The notes beneath the pieces were generated by a model that worked only from the letters and a program-made list of their open reading frames with translations, did not search any database and was not told where the DNA came from. Both the position numbers and the translations under genes were made by a program. This document shows, piece after piece, positions 16,533-24,210 of a stretch of DNA of 41,371 bases. How positions within the stretch are numbered: the stretch's first letter is position 1; the number at the start of each line of letters is the position of its first letter. This DNA is from Candidatus Omnitrophota bacterium (GTDB lineage: Bacteria; Omnitrophota; Gorgyraeia; Zapsychrales; Fredricksoniimonadaceae). The stretch lies in assembly GCA_903861305.1 (NCBI GenBank), contig CAIOTT010000029.1, forward strand, positions 1-41,371, given 5' to 3'.

Positions 16533-17300
16533 TTACGCTATCTGGATTGGCCCCTCGATGTCCCCGCGGATGAATTGCTGGACGATCGGGTTGCTTGTAT
16601 TCTTGATCTCTTCCGCCGTGCCCGCTTCCAGGAGCCGTCCCTGATAAAGCATGGCCACGCGGTCAGCGATACGAAAGACGCTTTCCATATTATGCGTCAC
16701 GACGATCGAGGTGATCTGCAGTTTCCTGGTCAGGTCCAGGATCAGCCGGTCTACGACCGCGCAAACGACAGGGTCCAGTCCCGCTGTCGGCTCATCGTAA
16801 AAGACGATCTGGGGGTCCATCGCGATCGCCCGGGCCAAACCTGCGCGTTTGCGCATGCCTCCGGAAAGCTCGTTCGGCATGAATTTCTCAAATCCCTGCA
16901 GGCCGACCAGGTTTAATTTTGTCTGCGCCATGATACTGATGATATGCGGATCAAGTTTAGTATGTTCCTTGATCGGTAAACTGACATTTTCTTCGACAGT
17001 AAGGTAGTCGAGGAGCGCCGCTGATTGGAAGCTCATCCCGAAGCGCCGGCGCATCTTTTCCCGTTCTTCGCCTTTGACAGCGCTCATATCCTGACCGTTA
17101 AAAAGGATCTGGCCTGAGTCCGGGGCCACGCCGCCGGCCATGATCCTCAACATGGTGCTTTTTCCGCAACCCGACCCACCCATGATGACAAAGACTTCTC
17201 CCCTGCAGATATCAAAGGAAACATTGTCCAGGATCCGGCGTCCATTATATATCTTTCCAATTTGACGGACAGAAAGGATTATATCGGATTTATCGTCCAT
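16533..17300 (-). CDS. mlaF: MlaF-like ABC transporter ATPase
   Basis: A 255-residue ATPase of the retrograde phospholipid transporter. Walker A GGSGCGKST (residues 41-49), the ABC signature NELSGGMRKRAGLARA, Walker B QIVFYDEPTAGLDP and the switch VVTHNM are all intact. The gene starts 1 base after the stop of the permease gene and is followed by mlaD, matching the conserved permease-ATPase-MCE order. Confidence 0.95.
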   Translation of the reverse strand: MDDKSDIILSVRQIGKIYNGRRILDNVSFDICRGEVFVIMGGSGCGKSTMLRIMAGGVAPDSGQILFNGQDMSAVKGEEREKMRRRFGMSFQSAALLDYLTVEENVSLPIKEHTKLDPHIISIMAQTKLNLVGLQGFEKFMPNELSGGMRKRAGLARAIAMDPQIVFYDEPTAGLDPVVCAVVDRLILDLTRKLQITSIVVTHNMESVFRIADRVAMLYQGRLLEAGTAEEIKNTSNPIVQQFIRGDIEGPIQIA

Positions 17301-17301
17301 A

Positions 17302-18135
17302 TCACATCTTCACAAAGAAATAGATCCCGGTCATGAGACAATCAGCCAGGATGATCAGGATAAAACTGACGACCACGCTGATGGTCGTCGCCCGGCCTAC
17401 CTCCACCGCGCCGCCGTTGGTCTTTAAGCCCTGATAAACCCCCACCATCGTGATGATAACGGCAAAGATCAGGCTTTTCGAAAGGCCGGTGTAAATGTCC
17501 TTTATCGTCAGGAATTTGAACGCGGTCTGTATATATAGTCCGGCATTGATCTTCAGGTTATAAACGCCGATCATATAGCCGCCAAACATCCCGGAAGCAT
17601 TCCCCAGGACCGTCAGGATCGGCAACATGAACAATAAAGCAAGGAACTTGGGTACGACCAGGTAGCGGACCGGGTTGATCCCCATGGTGTCAAGCGCTTC
17701 GATCTGCTCGTTGACCTTCATGGAACCGATCTCTGCGGTAATAGAAGCCCCGATGCGCCCGGCGAGGACCAGGGCGGTCAATACCGGGCCGAGTTCCCGG
17801 CACAGTGAGATCGTAACAAGGCTCGCGACATAAATAGTCCCGCCCATTTTGCTTAGCTGATGGGCGGATTGCATCGCTAAAACAATACCTGTAAAAAAAG
17901 TAACGAAAAATACGATCTTGATGGATTCAAAGCCCATGAAGACCATTTGCTGGAAAAGCGCCTTGAGATCGACAGGCTTGCCCCTGAATGGGCCAACAAC
18001 GATCCAATAAAGCGTTTCCAGGAAGAGGCTGGCACTCTCAACGGCAACCTTCCAACCGTTCAGCACAAGGATGCCTATATCTTCCGCTTTCTTTAGAATG
18101 GCGAAATTCTGCTGCATGCTATTATCGGTTTTCAT
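17302..18135 (-). CDS. mlaE: MlaE-like ABC transporter permease
   Basis: A 277-residue inner-membrane permease with about five to six hydrophobic segments. The family signature is clear: LCRELGPVLTALVLAGRIGASITAEIGSMKVNEQIEALD, then DTMGINPVRYLVVPKFLA. It works with the ATPase and the MCE protein encoded directly downstream. The gene begins 41 bases after the methyltransferase gene on the same strand, so the two may be co-transcribed, although I see no functional link. Confidence 0.95.
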   Translation of the reverse strand: MKTDNSMQQNFAILKKAEDIGILVLNGWKVAVESASLFLETLYWIVVGPFRGKPVDLKALFQQMVFMGFESIKIVFFVTFFTGIVLAMQSAHQLSKMGGTIYVASLVTISLCRELGPVLTALVLAGRIGASITAEIGSMKVNEQIEALDTMGINPVRYLVVPKFLALLFMLPILTVLGNASGMFGGYMIGVYNLKINAGLYIQTAFKFLTIKDIYTGLSKSLIFAVIITMVGVYQGLKTNGGAVEVGRATTISVVVSFILIILADCLMTGIYFFVKM

Positions 18136-18176
18136 TGTGAATTCGTACTGGTTACACCCGGGATATCCCTCAATTA

Positions 18177-18818
18177 TTATTTCTTGTGCTTGTGTGCTGT
18201 CAACAAAAAGATCGAGAACGAACGCTCGATCCCGTCCTTTCCCATCTTTACCACTTCAGCTGGCGTTACAGAACCACTAACAAGATACCCTGCTTTTCTT
18301 AAAATACCACTCAAAATGTTTTTGTCGAAGCCATAATGGAAAATACCTTCATTGTTATCATGGAACTTGCCGTCCTCAACTTCCAGGTCTGCGATACAAA
18401 GACAGCCTGATGGCTGCAGAGCTGTATAAAACTGGTCCAGAAGTGCTTTGATATCCTTCACATGATGCAGGGTCATGCTGCTGATGATCAAGTGGTATTG
18501 CCCGATAATCCCGATATTCTTTTCTTTGTCAAGAAATCGGGCTTCTACGCCGATACGGTTTTGTTGAAAGATCTTCTTTTTAAAAACATCCAGCATACCC
18601 CGCGAACTGTCATAGCCGACAACAGAACGCACCCAGGGAGACAACTGAAGCGCGATAAGACCTGTCCCGCAGCCAAAATCCATGACATCCATATCCGGGG
18701 TGAGTGGAATATCACGCAATATGCTATGTGAAATATCCCGCGCCAGCTTGACCCTGACCGGATCATCGTCCCATGAAGCCGCTTTCTGGTCAAAACCTTC
18801 CGTTGTACGTGTGTTCAT
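18177..18818 (-). CDS. Class I SAM-dependent methyltransferase
   Basis: A 213-residue Rossmann-fold methyltransferase. Motif I is VMDFGCGTGLIAL, followed by an acidic residue in VVGYDSS and the later block LIISSMTLHHVKDIKALL, typical of the UbiE/Methyltransf_11 group. The substrate cannot be told. I moved the start from 18836 to the ATG at 18818, because AAGGAGGT lies inside the longer reading at the right distance from this ATG. It is divergent from the HTH regulator gene at 18948. Confidence 0.85.
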   Translation of the reverse strand: MNTRTTEGFDQKAASWDDDPVRVKLARDISHSILRDIPLTPDMDVMDFGCGTGLIALQLSPWVRSVVGYDSSRGMLDVFKKKIFQQNRIGVEARFLDKEKNIGIIGQYHLIISSMTLHHVKDIKALLDQFYTALQPSGCLCIADLEVEDGKFHDNNEGIFHYGFDKNILSGILRKAGYLVSGSVTPAEVVKMGKDGIERSFSIFLLTAHKHKK

Positions 18819-18864
18819 TCTTACCTCCTTGTGCATCTATCTCACATTCATCCTAATCTATCAC

Positions 18865-18919
18865 AAACTTGACATAAACTGGCAGAGCCGATAGAATGTA
18901 AAAATTGTTAAACTTGACA
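18865..18919 (+). promoter_or_regulatory. Promoter of the HTH gene with a repeated AAACTTGACA box
   Basis: TTGACA (18869-18874), a 17-base spacer and TAGAAT (18892-18897) form a near-consensus sigma70 promoter reading toward the HTH gene. The 10-mer AAACTTGACA, which contains the -35 box, occurs a second time at 18910-18919, just past the expected start site. The copies are 45 bases apart, about four helical turns. This arrangement would suit an operator for autoregulation; that part is inference. Confidence 0.6.
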
Positions 18920-18947
18920 AAAACCCAAAGCATCAACATACCAGCGG

Positions 18948-19529
18948 ATGACCATGAAAGATTTCCTTTCCACAACAGAAGCGTCAAAATATTGCCACGT
19001 CAACAGGCTCACGATCATTAACTGGGCCAATAAAGGCGCCATCCCCACCCATAAGACAGCTGGCGGCCATCGACGCATCAACAAGAATGACCTGCTGAAA
19101 TTCATGAAAGATCATGGTATCAAGACCAGTGGATCGGAATTAACATCACCCGAAACAGGTTTTCAGTGGTGCTGGGAACATCATAAGAACGATAAGTGGA
19201 AAAATCATAAGTGCCGCGGATGCCTGGTTTATCTTACAAATGCAAAGAAATGTTTCCTGCTGCGTGAGAAAGGCGGCCATAAAAGGATCTTTTGCAAGTC
19301 TAGCTGCGCCGATTGCTCCTATCAAAAGAATTATCATAACAATGTGCAGTCATGTTGGGAATTCCACCAGGAACGCGGCGCTTCCGGCCACGCCTGCAAC
19401 GCGTGTGTTGTGTTCCAGACAGGGATCAAGAAATGCTACATTCTCCGGGAAGAGACCGAGCACAAAAAGATATTTTGTAAATCAGACTGCAAAGACTGCG
19501 ATTACTACAAACAGGACCATTCCCTGTGA
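18948..19529 (+). CDS. MerR/excisionase-type HTH regulator with two Cys-rich repeats
   Basis: A 193-residue protein. Residues 6-55 form a helix-turn-helix of the excisionase/BldC type (STTEASKYCHVNRLTIINWANKG, then TAGGHRRI). Residues 75-126 and 136-187 are two tandem copies of a Cys-rich module, each with CWE(H/F)H, CxxC, KKCxxLRE, FCKSxC and DCxY. This resembles the 'two-CW'-type metal or Fe-S binding domain, and a related module ends the PAS protein at 36229-37185. A metal- or redox-sensing repressor/activator is a reasonable inference. It is the only plus-strand gene between 0.9 and 34 kb and faces the end of the selenium block, so it could control it. Either of two nearby ATGs (18948, 18954) may be the start. 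Confidence 0.8.
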   Translation: MTMKDFLSTTEASKYCHVNRLTIINWANKGAIPTHKTAGGHRRINKNDLLKFMKDHGIKTSGSELTSPETGFQWCWEHHKNDKWKNHKCRGCLVYLTNAKKCFLLREKGGHKRIFCKSSCADCSYQKNYHNNVQSCWEFHQERGASGHACNACVVFQTGIKKCYILREETEHKKIFCKSDCKDCDYYKQDHSL

Positions 19530-19535
19530 ACTTGC

Positions 19536-19568
19536 CGCAGGGGGCCGGCCCTAGACCGATCCCCTGCG
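19536..19568. terminator. Inverted repeat between convergent genes
   Basis: A perfect 8-bp repeat (CGCAGGGG / CCCCTGCG) with a 17-base loop that itself contains GGCCGGCC lies between the HTH stop (19529) and the end of the 34-residue gene (19586). No T tract follows on either strand, so it may be a bidirectional or factor-assisted terminator. Confidence 0.45.
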
Positions 19569-19585
19569 ACAAAGTCACATCGCGA

Positions 19586-19690
19586 CTATTCAGCTTCAGG
19601 CTCCTTCTTGCCTGAAAATGCACCGCTAACGAATGCGACCACACCTCCGATAACAGCAACGGCCCCTACCAACATGAACATCCCACACAT
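19586..19690 (-). CDS. 34-residue membrane peptide at the end of the selenium block
   Basis: Missing from the ORF track because of its length. AAAGGAGGAGATC precedes the ATG at 19690, one of the best ribosome-binding sites in the window. The peptide is one hydrophobic helix (MLVGAVAVIGGVVAFVSGAF) with a short charged tail (GKKEPEAE). It is the last gene of the minus-strand block, 107 bases after the Cys-type protease gene. Small single-helix proteins are common in magnetosome clusters, but I cannot match this one to a named Mam/Mad protein. TAG stop. Confidence 0.6.
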   Translation of the reverse strand: MCGMFMLVGAVAVIGGVVAFVSGAFSGKKEPEAE

Positions 19691-19760
19691 GATCTCCTCC
19701 TTTTTTTATGAACAGACTTGTGGAACAACACGAACGCTACGTATTGCGAACTTCGTTAAA

Positions 19761-19779
19761 CCAGTGCCGCCGGCACCGG
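19761..19779 (-). repeat. 19-base hairpin, copy 1 (after the Cys-type protease)
   Basis: On the minus strand CCGGTGCCGGCGGCACTGG folds into an 8-bp stem (one G-U pair) with a GGC loop. The identical 19-mer occurs at 26384-26402. Each copy lies 17-18 bases after the TGA stop of a MamE-like protease gene. No T tract follows, so it is not a classic terminator; see findings. Confidence 0.75.
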
Positions 19780-19797
19780 CCATCAGGGTGGCGTCGC

Positions 19798-20709
19798 TCA
19801 GGTTAAAACATAAGGATTCCCGTTATTAAGCGCCACGGGTATGAACCCGTTCGCCGTTCCGACCTGGGTCTGTTTGCTGGAATTGATCAATGCCAGGGCA
19901 CTGTTGATCGGCGTGGCGTAGCCAATGCCCATGTAATTGTTTTGAGCCGATCCCGCTGAATTATTGATGCCAATGACTTCGCTCCTGATATTCACCAGCG
20001 GGCTGCCGCATGATCCAGGATAAATATTAATGTTGGTACGGAACCTGTTAGTGAACTGTTGGCCATTCACGGCATAAGAGAATTTGTTGTCAACGATCAT
20101 GCCGTTAGCCAATAAATTCCCTGTCCCGAAGGCATTACCCGCCGCAAAAACAATATCCCCCCGGTCGACCATATCAGAGTTCCCAAGGATCCCGGTGAAC
20201 TGAAAGGAGGTGTTATTCGTCACCTGCAGAAGGGCAAGGTCGTTGGCTGCGTCACAGCGGAACAGCGCCACGGGATAATCAGGTTGTTCCGACCCGTTAA
20301 TAGCAACGGAAAGTTCGCCGGTAGTTTGAACGATATGCGCGTTGGTCAGGATCAATTGATTCGAAATGATCACGCCGGAGCCTACCAGTTGAGGTTGCGG
20401 CTGCGCAGGGTCCGTACTGTAAATACTCACCGTGATCTTGTTCATGACATCCGCAATTTGATTATAGGTACTTTCCAGGGCGCCTGTATTGGTTCCGATC
20501 GGAACGCCACCCTGCAGCGGCATGGGCGAAGTGGACATGGCACCGCCCTGCCCCGGAACTCCGGCCAGCATCTGACCTCCCTGAGCCGGGATCAAGGGGT
20601 CTTTAGCTGCCATATTATTGCACTTCGCGGCAACACCAATAATACCGACGATCAGGAATATCCCTCCCAACCACAGCCAAAGGATCAATCTCGGATCTTT
20701 CTTGTCCAT
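19798..20709 (-). CDS. MamE/MamO-like trypsin-fold protein with Cys nucleophile position
   Basis: A 303-residue protein with one N-terminal transmembrane helix (IFLIVGIIGVAAK, residues 17-29), a Gly/Pro/Met-rich linker (about 40-75) and a trypsin-like domain (about 85-290) placed in the periplasm or compartment lumen. The catalytic His125 (LTNAHIV) and Asp157 (ANDLALLQV) are present. The nucleophile block reads YPGSCGSPL instead of YPGSSGGPL, putting Cys at position 234 where the sister protein at 26420-27337 has Ser234. It is either a cysteine-type protease or a pseudoprotease like MamO. It has no PDZ or magnetochrome domain, unlike textbook MamE. It starts 43 bases after selB on the same strand. 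The stop TGA is followed by the repeated hairpin. Confidence 0.85.
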   Translation of the reverse strand: MDKKDPRLILWLWLGGIFLIVGIIGVAAKCNNMAAKDPLIPAQGGQMLAGVPGQGGAMSTSPMPLQGGVPIGTNTGALESTYNQIADVMNKITVSIYSTDPAQPQPQLVGSGVIISNQLILTNAHIVQTTGELSVAINGSEQPDYPVALFRCDAANDLALLQVTNNTSFQFTGILGNSDMVDRGDIVFAAGNAFGTGNLLANGMIVDNKFSYAVNGQQFTNRFRTNINIYPGSCGSPLVNIRSEVIGINNSAGSAQNNYMGIGYATPINSALALINSSKQTQVGTANGFIPVALNNGNPYVLT

Positions 20710-20752
20710 ACAAACAGCCTCCCTTATAAAGATCTACACAATTTCATTATGA

Positions 20753-22687
20753 TCACATTGTCCTGCGTAACAACTTGCGCCCTTTTGCCTCCCGGCACGT
20801 GACCCCTTTGGCATCGAACAATTCAAGGATCGGTACCGCTACATTACGCGTCAAGCCCGTCGCGGTGCGAAAATCCGCCAACTCAACGATGTTCTTTTCC
20901 TTAAATAAATCCAGCAGCACGGCAAGGAATTTCTGAACAGCCGTTGTCGCGAGGAGGTAGTGGTCTACGACAGTTACTGCCCCCTCTTCAGATAACAAGC
21001 GTGTCAAAAGCTGCATCTCCTTGTCCGTCGCGCTCAACTGAGCCTGGAGAACGGCCTGCGCCAGCGCCGCGTTCCCGGCCTGCGCCACAGACTTCATCAA
21101 CTGATCCTTCATTCCCTGAAGCTTAGCGCTGATATCCGGCGTAAAATCGCTCAGCCTGTAAACAGCCTTGTTGAGTAAGATGCGCAGGCTATTCGCGAAA
21201 AGCCCCTTTAACCCCTCCTGACACGCCTCCTCCAGTCCCAACGCGGCACACACCTGGGCACCCGGCATGCCCGCAGCTGTTTTATTCTCCTTGTGGAACC
21301 TGGCCAGGATTCCCGCTAGCTTTTCTTCCAGTTCAGGCTTGCGGTCATTGACGATCCAGTGAGCAGGCCCCAGCGGCGTCAGGACCCCTGATCTGACTTG
21401 AGCCGCCAGATGTGTTGTTATCTCTTCACCCGCATTCTGAACAAGCCACGGAAGATCCGTCGCGCTGATAACCACATAACAACCCGCGGACAATTCGCTC
21501 AGGAACGGATCATGGTCCGCGACGGCCTTCCGGGCTTTTTCCAGGCGATCGGACGTAAGGTACAACTTTTTGCGGCGAGGATCGATATGCCGCGTCAAAA
21601 CACTCCCGCCCCCAAGCGTGACGGACGGTGACAAGGAACGCAAAAGGAACCTGTCTCCGGCCGCAACAACCATGGGAAGGGCCGACTCGACCTGCATGAA
21701 CCCATTTTCACCCGGCGCCAGGGAGTTTTTCCCGATCAATAATCCCCACACCACGCGTGTGAATGTGCCGCAACAAAAACGCATTTCCTGGCGGCGCTTG
21801 ATAACGCACGTGTCATGCACGTTCTCAACAGATAAAACAGCAGAAGATGTTGCCTGATAAATTCCCGGCGCGGCAAGAGTCATCCCTCGCTGGACATCCG
21901 TTGCCTTGATATCCCTGATCGTGACAGCACAACAGGTGTGCGCCTGCGCGCTCTTCGACTCATAGCTGTATTTTTGAACGGACCGGCACGCGGTGCGCTG
22001 CGGACCGGGGAACAATTCCAGCCGCTCGCCAACGCAACACTGCCCGCTCGAGGGGATACCGGCAATGACCGTGCCGACCCCTGGCGGCGAGAATGCCCGC
22101 TCGACATGCATGCGAAAGGCTCGCGACGGGAGCACATCCTGCTGGACAAGATGCACCAGGCGCTCAATGGCCTGTTTTACCTCGGCCAGGCCATCCTTTG
22201 TCTTATTAGACATTAAAATGACCGGCGCTCCCGCAAACCCGTTGCTGTCCAGGAACGATACGACAGCCGCCCTTACTTCCTGTTGCCGCGCTGCCGTGAC
22301 AAGATCGATCTTGGTAATGACCGCCAGCACCCGAGGCGTGCCCAACAGGCTGACGATCTTCAAATGCTCAACAGTTTGAGGCATAATGCCATCATCAGCG
22401 GCAATGACCAGGACAAGGACATCGATCGACGACGCCCCGGCCACCATGTTCCTGATAAAATCTTCATGCCCGGGAACGTCGATGATACCGACCATGCGGG
22501 AGCTGGCAAGCTGCAGCGGCGCAAACCCCAGGTCAATGCTCATCCCCCGCTTTTTCTCCTCAGGCAAATGGTCCGTATCGCACCCCGTTAAAAGCTTGAC
22601 CAGAGCTGTTTTCCCATGATCAACATGCCCGGCTGTGCCGACCATGACAGGGACGATCTGAAGTTCCAATGCCGCCGCTATGCTCAT
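20753..22687 (-). CDS. selB: Selenocysteine-specific elongation factor SelB
   Basis: A 644-residue GTPase that carries Sec-tRNA-Sec to ribosomes stalled at UGA codons next to a SECIS hairpin. Residues 14-190 form the G domain (GTAGHVDHGKT, DVPGHEDFIRNMV, ITKIDL). Beta-barrel domains follow (MHVERAFSPPGVGTVIAG). The C-terminal 250 residues hold the winged-helix repeats that bind SECIS RNA, ending in a typical fragment (ATGLTRNVAVPILELFDAKG). The length is normal for the family (E. coli SelB is 614). The ATG overlaps the selA stop by 4 bases. Its presence means UGA is read as Sec in this genome, which bears directly on the two interrupted genes nearby. Confidence 0.97.
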   Translation of the reverse strand: MSIAAALELQIVPVMVGTAGHVDHGKTALVKLLTGCDTDHLPEEKKRGMSIDLGFAPLQLASSRMVGIIDVPGHEDFIRNMVAGASSIDVLVLVIAADDGIMPQTVEHLKIVSLLGTPRVLAVITKIDLVTAARQQEVRAAVVSFLDSNGFAGAPVILMSNKTKDGLAEVKQAIERLVHLVQQDVLPSRAFRMHVERAFSPPGVGTVIAGIPSSGQCCVGERLELFPGPQRTACRSVQKYSYESKSAQAHTCCAVTIRDIKATDVQRGMTLAAPGIYQATSSAVLSVENVHDTCVIKRRQEMRFCCGTFTRVVWGLLIGKNSLAPGENGFMQVESALPMVVAAGDRFLLRSLSPSVTLGGGSVLTRHIDPRRKKLYLTSDRLEKARKAVADHDPFLSELSAGCYVVISATDLPWLVQNAGEEITTHLAAQVRSGVLTPLGPAHWIVNDRKPELEEKLAGILARFHKENKTAAGMPGAQVCAALGLEEACQEGLKGLFANSLRILLNKAVYRLSDFTPDISAKLQGMKDQLMKSVAQAGNAALAQAVLQAQLSATDKEMQLLTRLLSEEGAVTVVDHYLLATTAVQKFLAVLLDLFKEKNIVELADFRTATGLTRNVAVPILELFDAKGVTCREAKGRKLLRRTM

Positions 22688-24048
22688 GAAGACATATCTC
22701 GATGAAGGCGTTGGATGCCCTGCGCAATGAGCGCCTCTTCTCCCTTGAACAGCGTGCGCATGTCAAAATGCAGCGCATCATCGTTAACGCGGCAGAATAT
22801 GGACGGCATGCCCAGGCGCAGGCGTTCTGCGAGATCAGCGATGCTGATCTTTGCAGATAAAGGTTCATCCAGACGCACGCGTACCACGCGTGTCGGAATA
22901 CCCTCATCCGGCAAAGAGCCGCTGCCAACATAGGAAACATCATCCGTGACCGCAACGGCCAGGCCTTCAAGCCCGCAGATCGATTGAAGGATCACATGGG
23001 CGCGCGCTTCAAGTTCTCCGACCTGGATGCCCAGCATCTGGTAGAACGGCAATGCAGCCCTGTAAGTGCCATTCACAAAATGAACAAGCGTGGCTTCCAG
23101 CGCAGCGATCGTAAGTTTGTCGACCCGAAACATCCTGGCAAAAGGGTTCTTCCTGATCCGTTCAATGATCTCTTTCTTGCCGCAGACGATGCCCGCCTGC
23201 GGTCCGCAGATGAGCTTGTCAGCGCTAAAACAGACAACGTCAGTCCCGGCCGCGATCGAATCTGACACGAGGGGCTCATCAGCGACACCAAATCCTGAAA
23301 GCGGCACAAGGGCCCCGCTGCCAATATCATCGATCACAGGCAGGCCCGCCTTGCGCCCCAGTCCGCATAACGCGGTGATATCGGGGACACCCGTGAACCC
23401 GCGCACGCGATAATTTGAGGTATGCACATGGATCAAGGCGCCGGTTTGCTCGTTGATCGCCCGTTCGTAATCATGCAGATGTGTCCGGTTGGTCGTCCCC
23501 ACCTCCTGCATGATGACCGAACTCCTGGCCATCACATCCGGCAAACGGAATTCTCCGCCAATCTCGATCAATTGCCCGCGGCTAATGACCACCTGTTTAC
23601 CTTCCGCCAGAGTGTTAAGGACAAGCATGGTTGCGGCCGCATTGTTATTAACAACAGTCGCGGCTTCGCAGCCTGTCAATTCGATCAGCATCCGTTCGAT
23701 CTTTTCTTCACGCAATGAACGTTTTCCAGAAGCTAATCCGGTCTGCAAGATGGAATACTTACCCATCCCCGCCAAAGCATCCAGCGCTTCCTGGCACAGG
23801 GGTGAGCGGCCAAGCCCGGTATGGAGCAGAATCCCCGCCGCATTAATGGCATAGCGCCCCTCAGGGAAAACAAGCCGGGCAAGGCGGTCATGCAACGCGG
23901 CGCAGATGCCCCGCTTCTCAGGTAAAGCATCGGCCGCCCCGCTACGGACCTTTATGCGCAATCCATCCAACAAGGTGCGCAATTCCATCTTGACGAGAGG
24001 TGCGCCGAAGGTGGCGCACAAAGCCTGCATTTCCGGCCAGCCCAGCAT
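22684..24048 (-). CDS. selA: L-seryl-tRNA(Sec) selenium transferase SelA
   Basis: A PLP enzyme converting Ser-tRNA-Sec to Sec-tRNA-Sec with selenophosphate. Landmarks: INAAGILLHTGLGR, VVNNNAAATMLVLN, ISRGQLIEIGGEFRLPDV, VGTTNRTHLHDY, HTSNYRVRGF and the PLP lysine in FSADKLICGPQAG. The track's start (24204) cannot be right, because its first 40 codons are the tRNA-Sec gene read as protein. From the ATG at 24048 the protein has 454 residues, but the expected N-terminal LPSVDELL-like segment (here LIPSVSEML) lies just upstream with no ATG, GTG or TTG start after the tRNA. A CTG start at about 24071 is possible. Only about 40 bases separate the tRNA 3' end from this ATG. Confidence 0.95.
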   Translation of the reverse strand: MLGWPEMQALCATFGAPLVKMELRTLLDGLRIKVRSGAADALPEKRGICAALHDRLARLVFPEGRYAINAAGILLHTGLGRSPLCQEALDALAGMGKYSILQTGLASGKRSLREEKIERMLIELTGCEAATVVNNNAAATMLVLNTLAEGKQVVISRGQLIEIGGEFRLPDVMARSSVIMQEVGTTNRTHLHDYERAINEQTGALIHVHTSNYRVRGFTGVPDITALCGLGRKAGLPVIDDIGSGALVPLSGFGVADEPLVSDSIAAGTDVVCFSADKLICGPQAGIVCGKKEIIERIRKNPFARMFRVDKLTIAALEATLVHFVNGTYRAALPFYQMLGIQVGELEARAHVILQSICGLEGLAVAVTDDVSYVGSGSLPDEGIPTRVVRVRLDEPLSAKISIADLAERLRLGMPSIFCRVNDDALHFDMRTLFKGEEALIAQGIQRLHRDMSS

Positions 24049-24087
24049 TTCCGAGACCGACGGGATCAGTTTCAGGACTTCTGAAAA

Positions 24088-24182
24088 TGGCGGAGGTGTA
24101 TGGGAATCGAACCCACCAGGGACTTTATCAGCCCCTCGACAGTTTTGAAGACTGCGAGCATCACCAGACACTGAACACCTCC
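24088..24182 (-). tRNA. selC: tRNA-Sec, anticodon TCA
   Basis: A 95-base tRNA with encoded CCA. The acceptor stem is 8 bp (GGAGGTGT / ACACCTCC, then GCCA), longer than the usual 7 and typical of bacterial tRNA-Sec. The anticodon stem-loop is GCAGT-CTTCAAA-ACTGT, giving anticodon TCA for UGA. There is a long variable arm (GGGGCT-GATA-AAGTCCC region) and a T arm with GGTTCGATTCCC. It lies 28 bases after the PDZ selenoprotein stop and about 5 bases before the selA open frame, in the same direction, so it is embedded in the operon and must be cut out of a long transcript or have its own promoter. Confidence 0.97.
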
Positions 24183-24210
24183 ACGAAGGATTGATTCCGA
24201 ACAATTAAGA

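Noticed and set aside
19527-19568. TGA stop of the HTH gene followed by an inverted repeat, considered as another Sec codon
   Set aside because: The protein ends naturally after the last Cys module, and the open frame beyond it is the complement of the 34-residue gene and hairpin. The repeat fits a convergent terminator better.
19706-19783. 25-codon ORF (MAGAGGTGL.., ending VCS) between the protease and the 34-residue gene
   Set aside because: No ribosome-binding site, and its first codons are the repeated hairpin. The same GAGGTG reading occurs at the other hairpin copy only because the DNA is identical.
24048-24204. N-terminal part of the selA ORF in the track
   Set aside because: Most of it is translation of the tRNA-Sec gene and cannot be coding.
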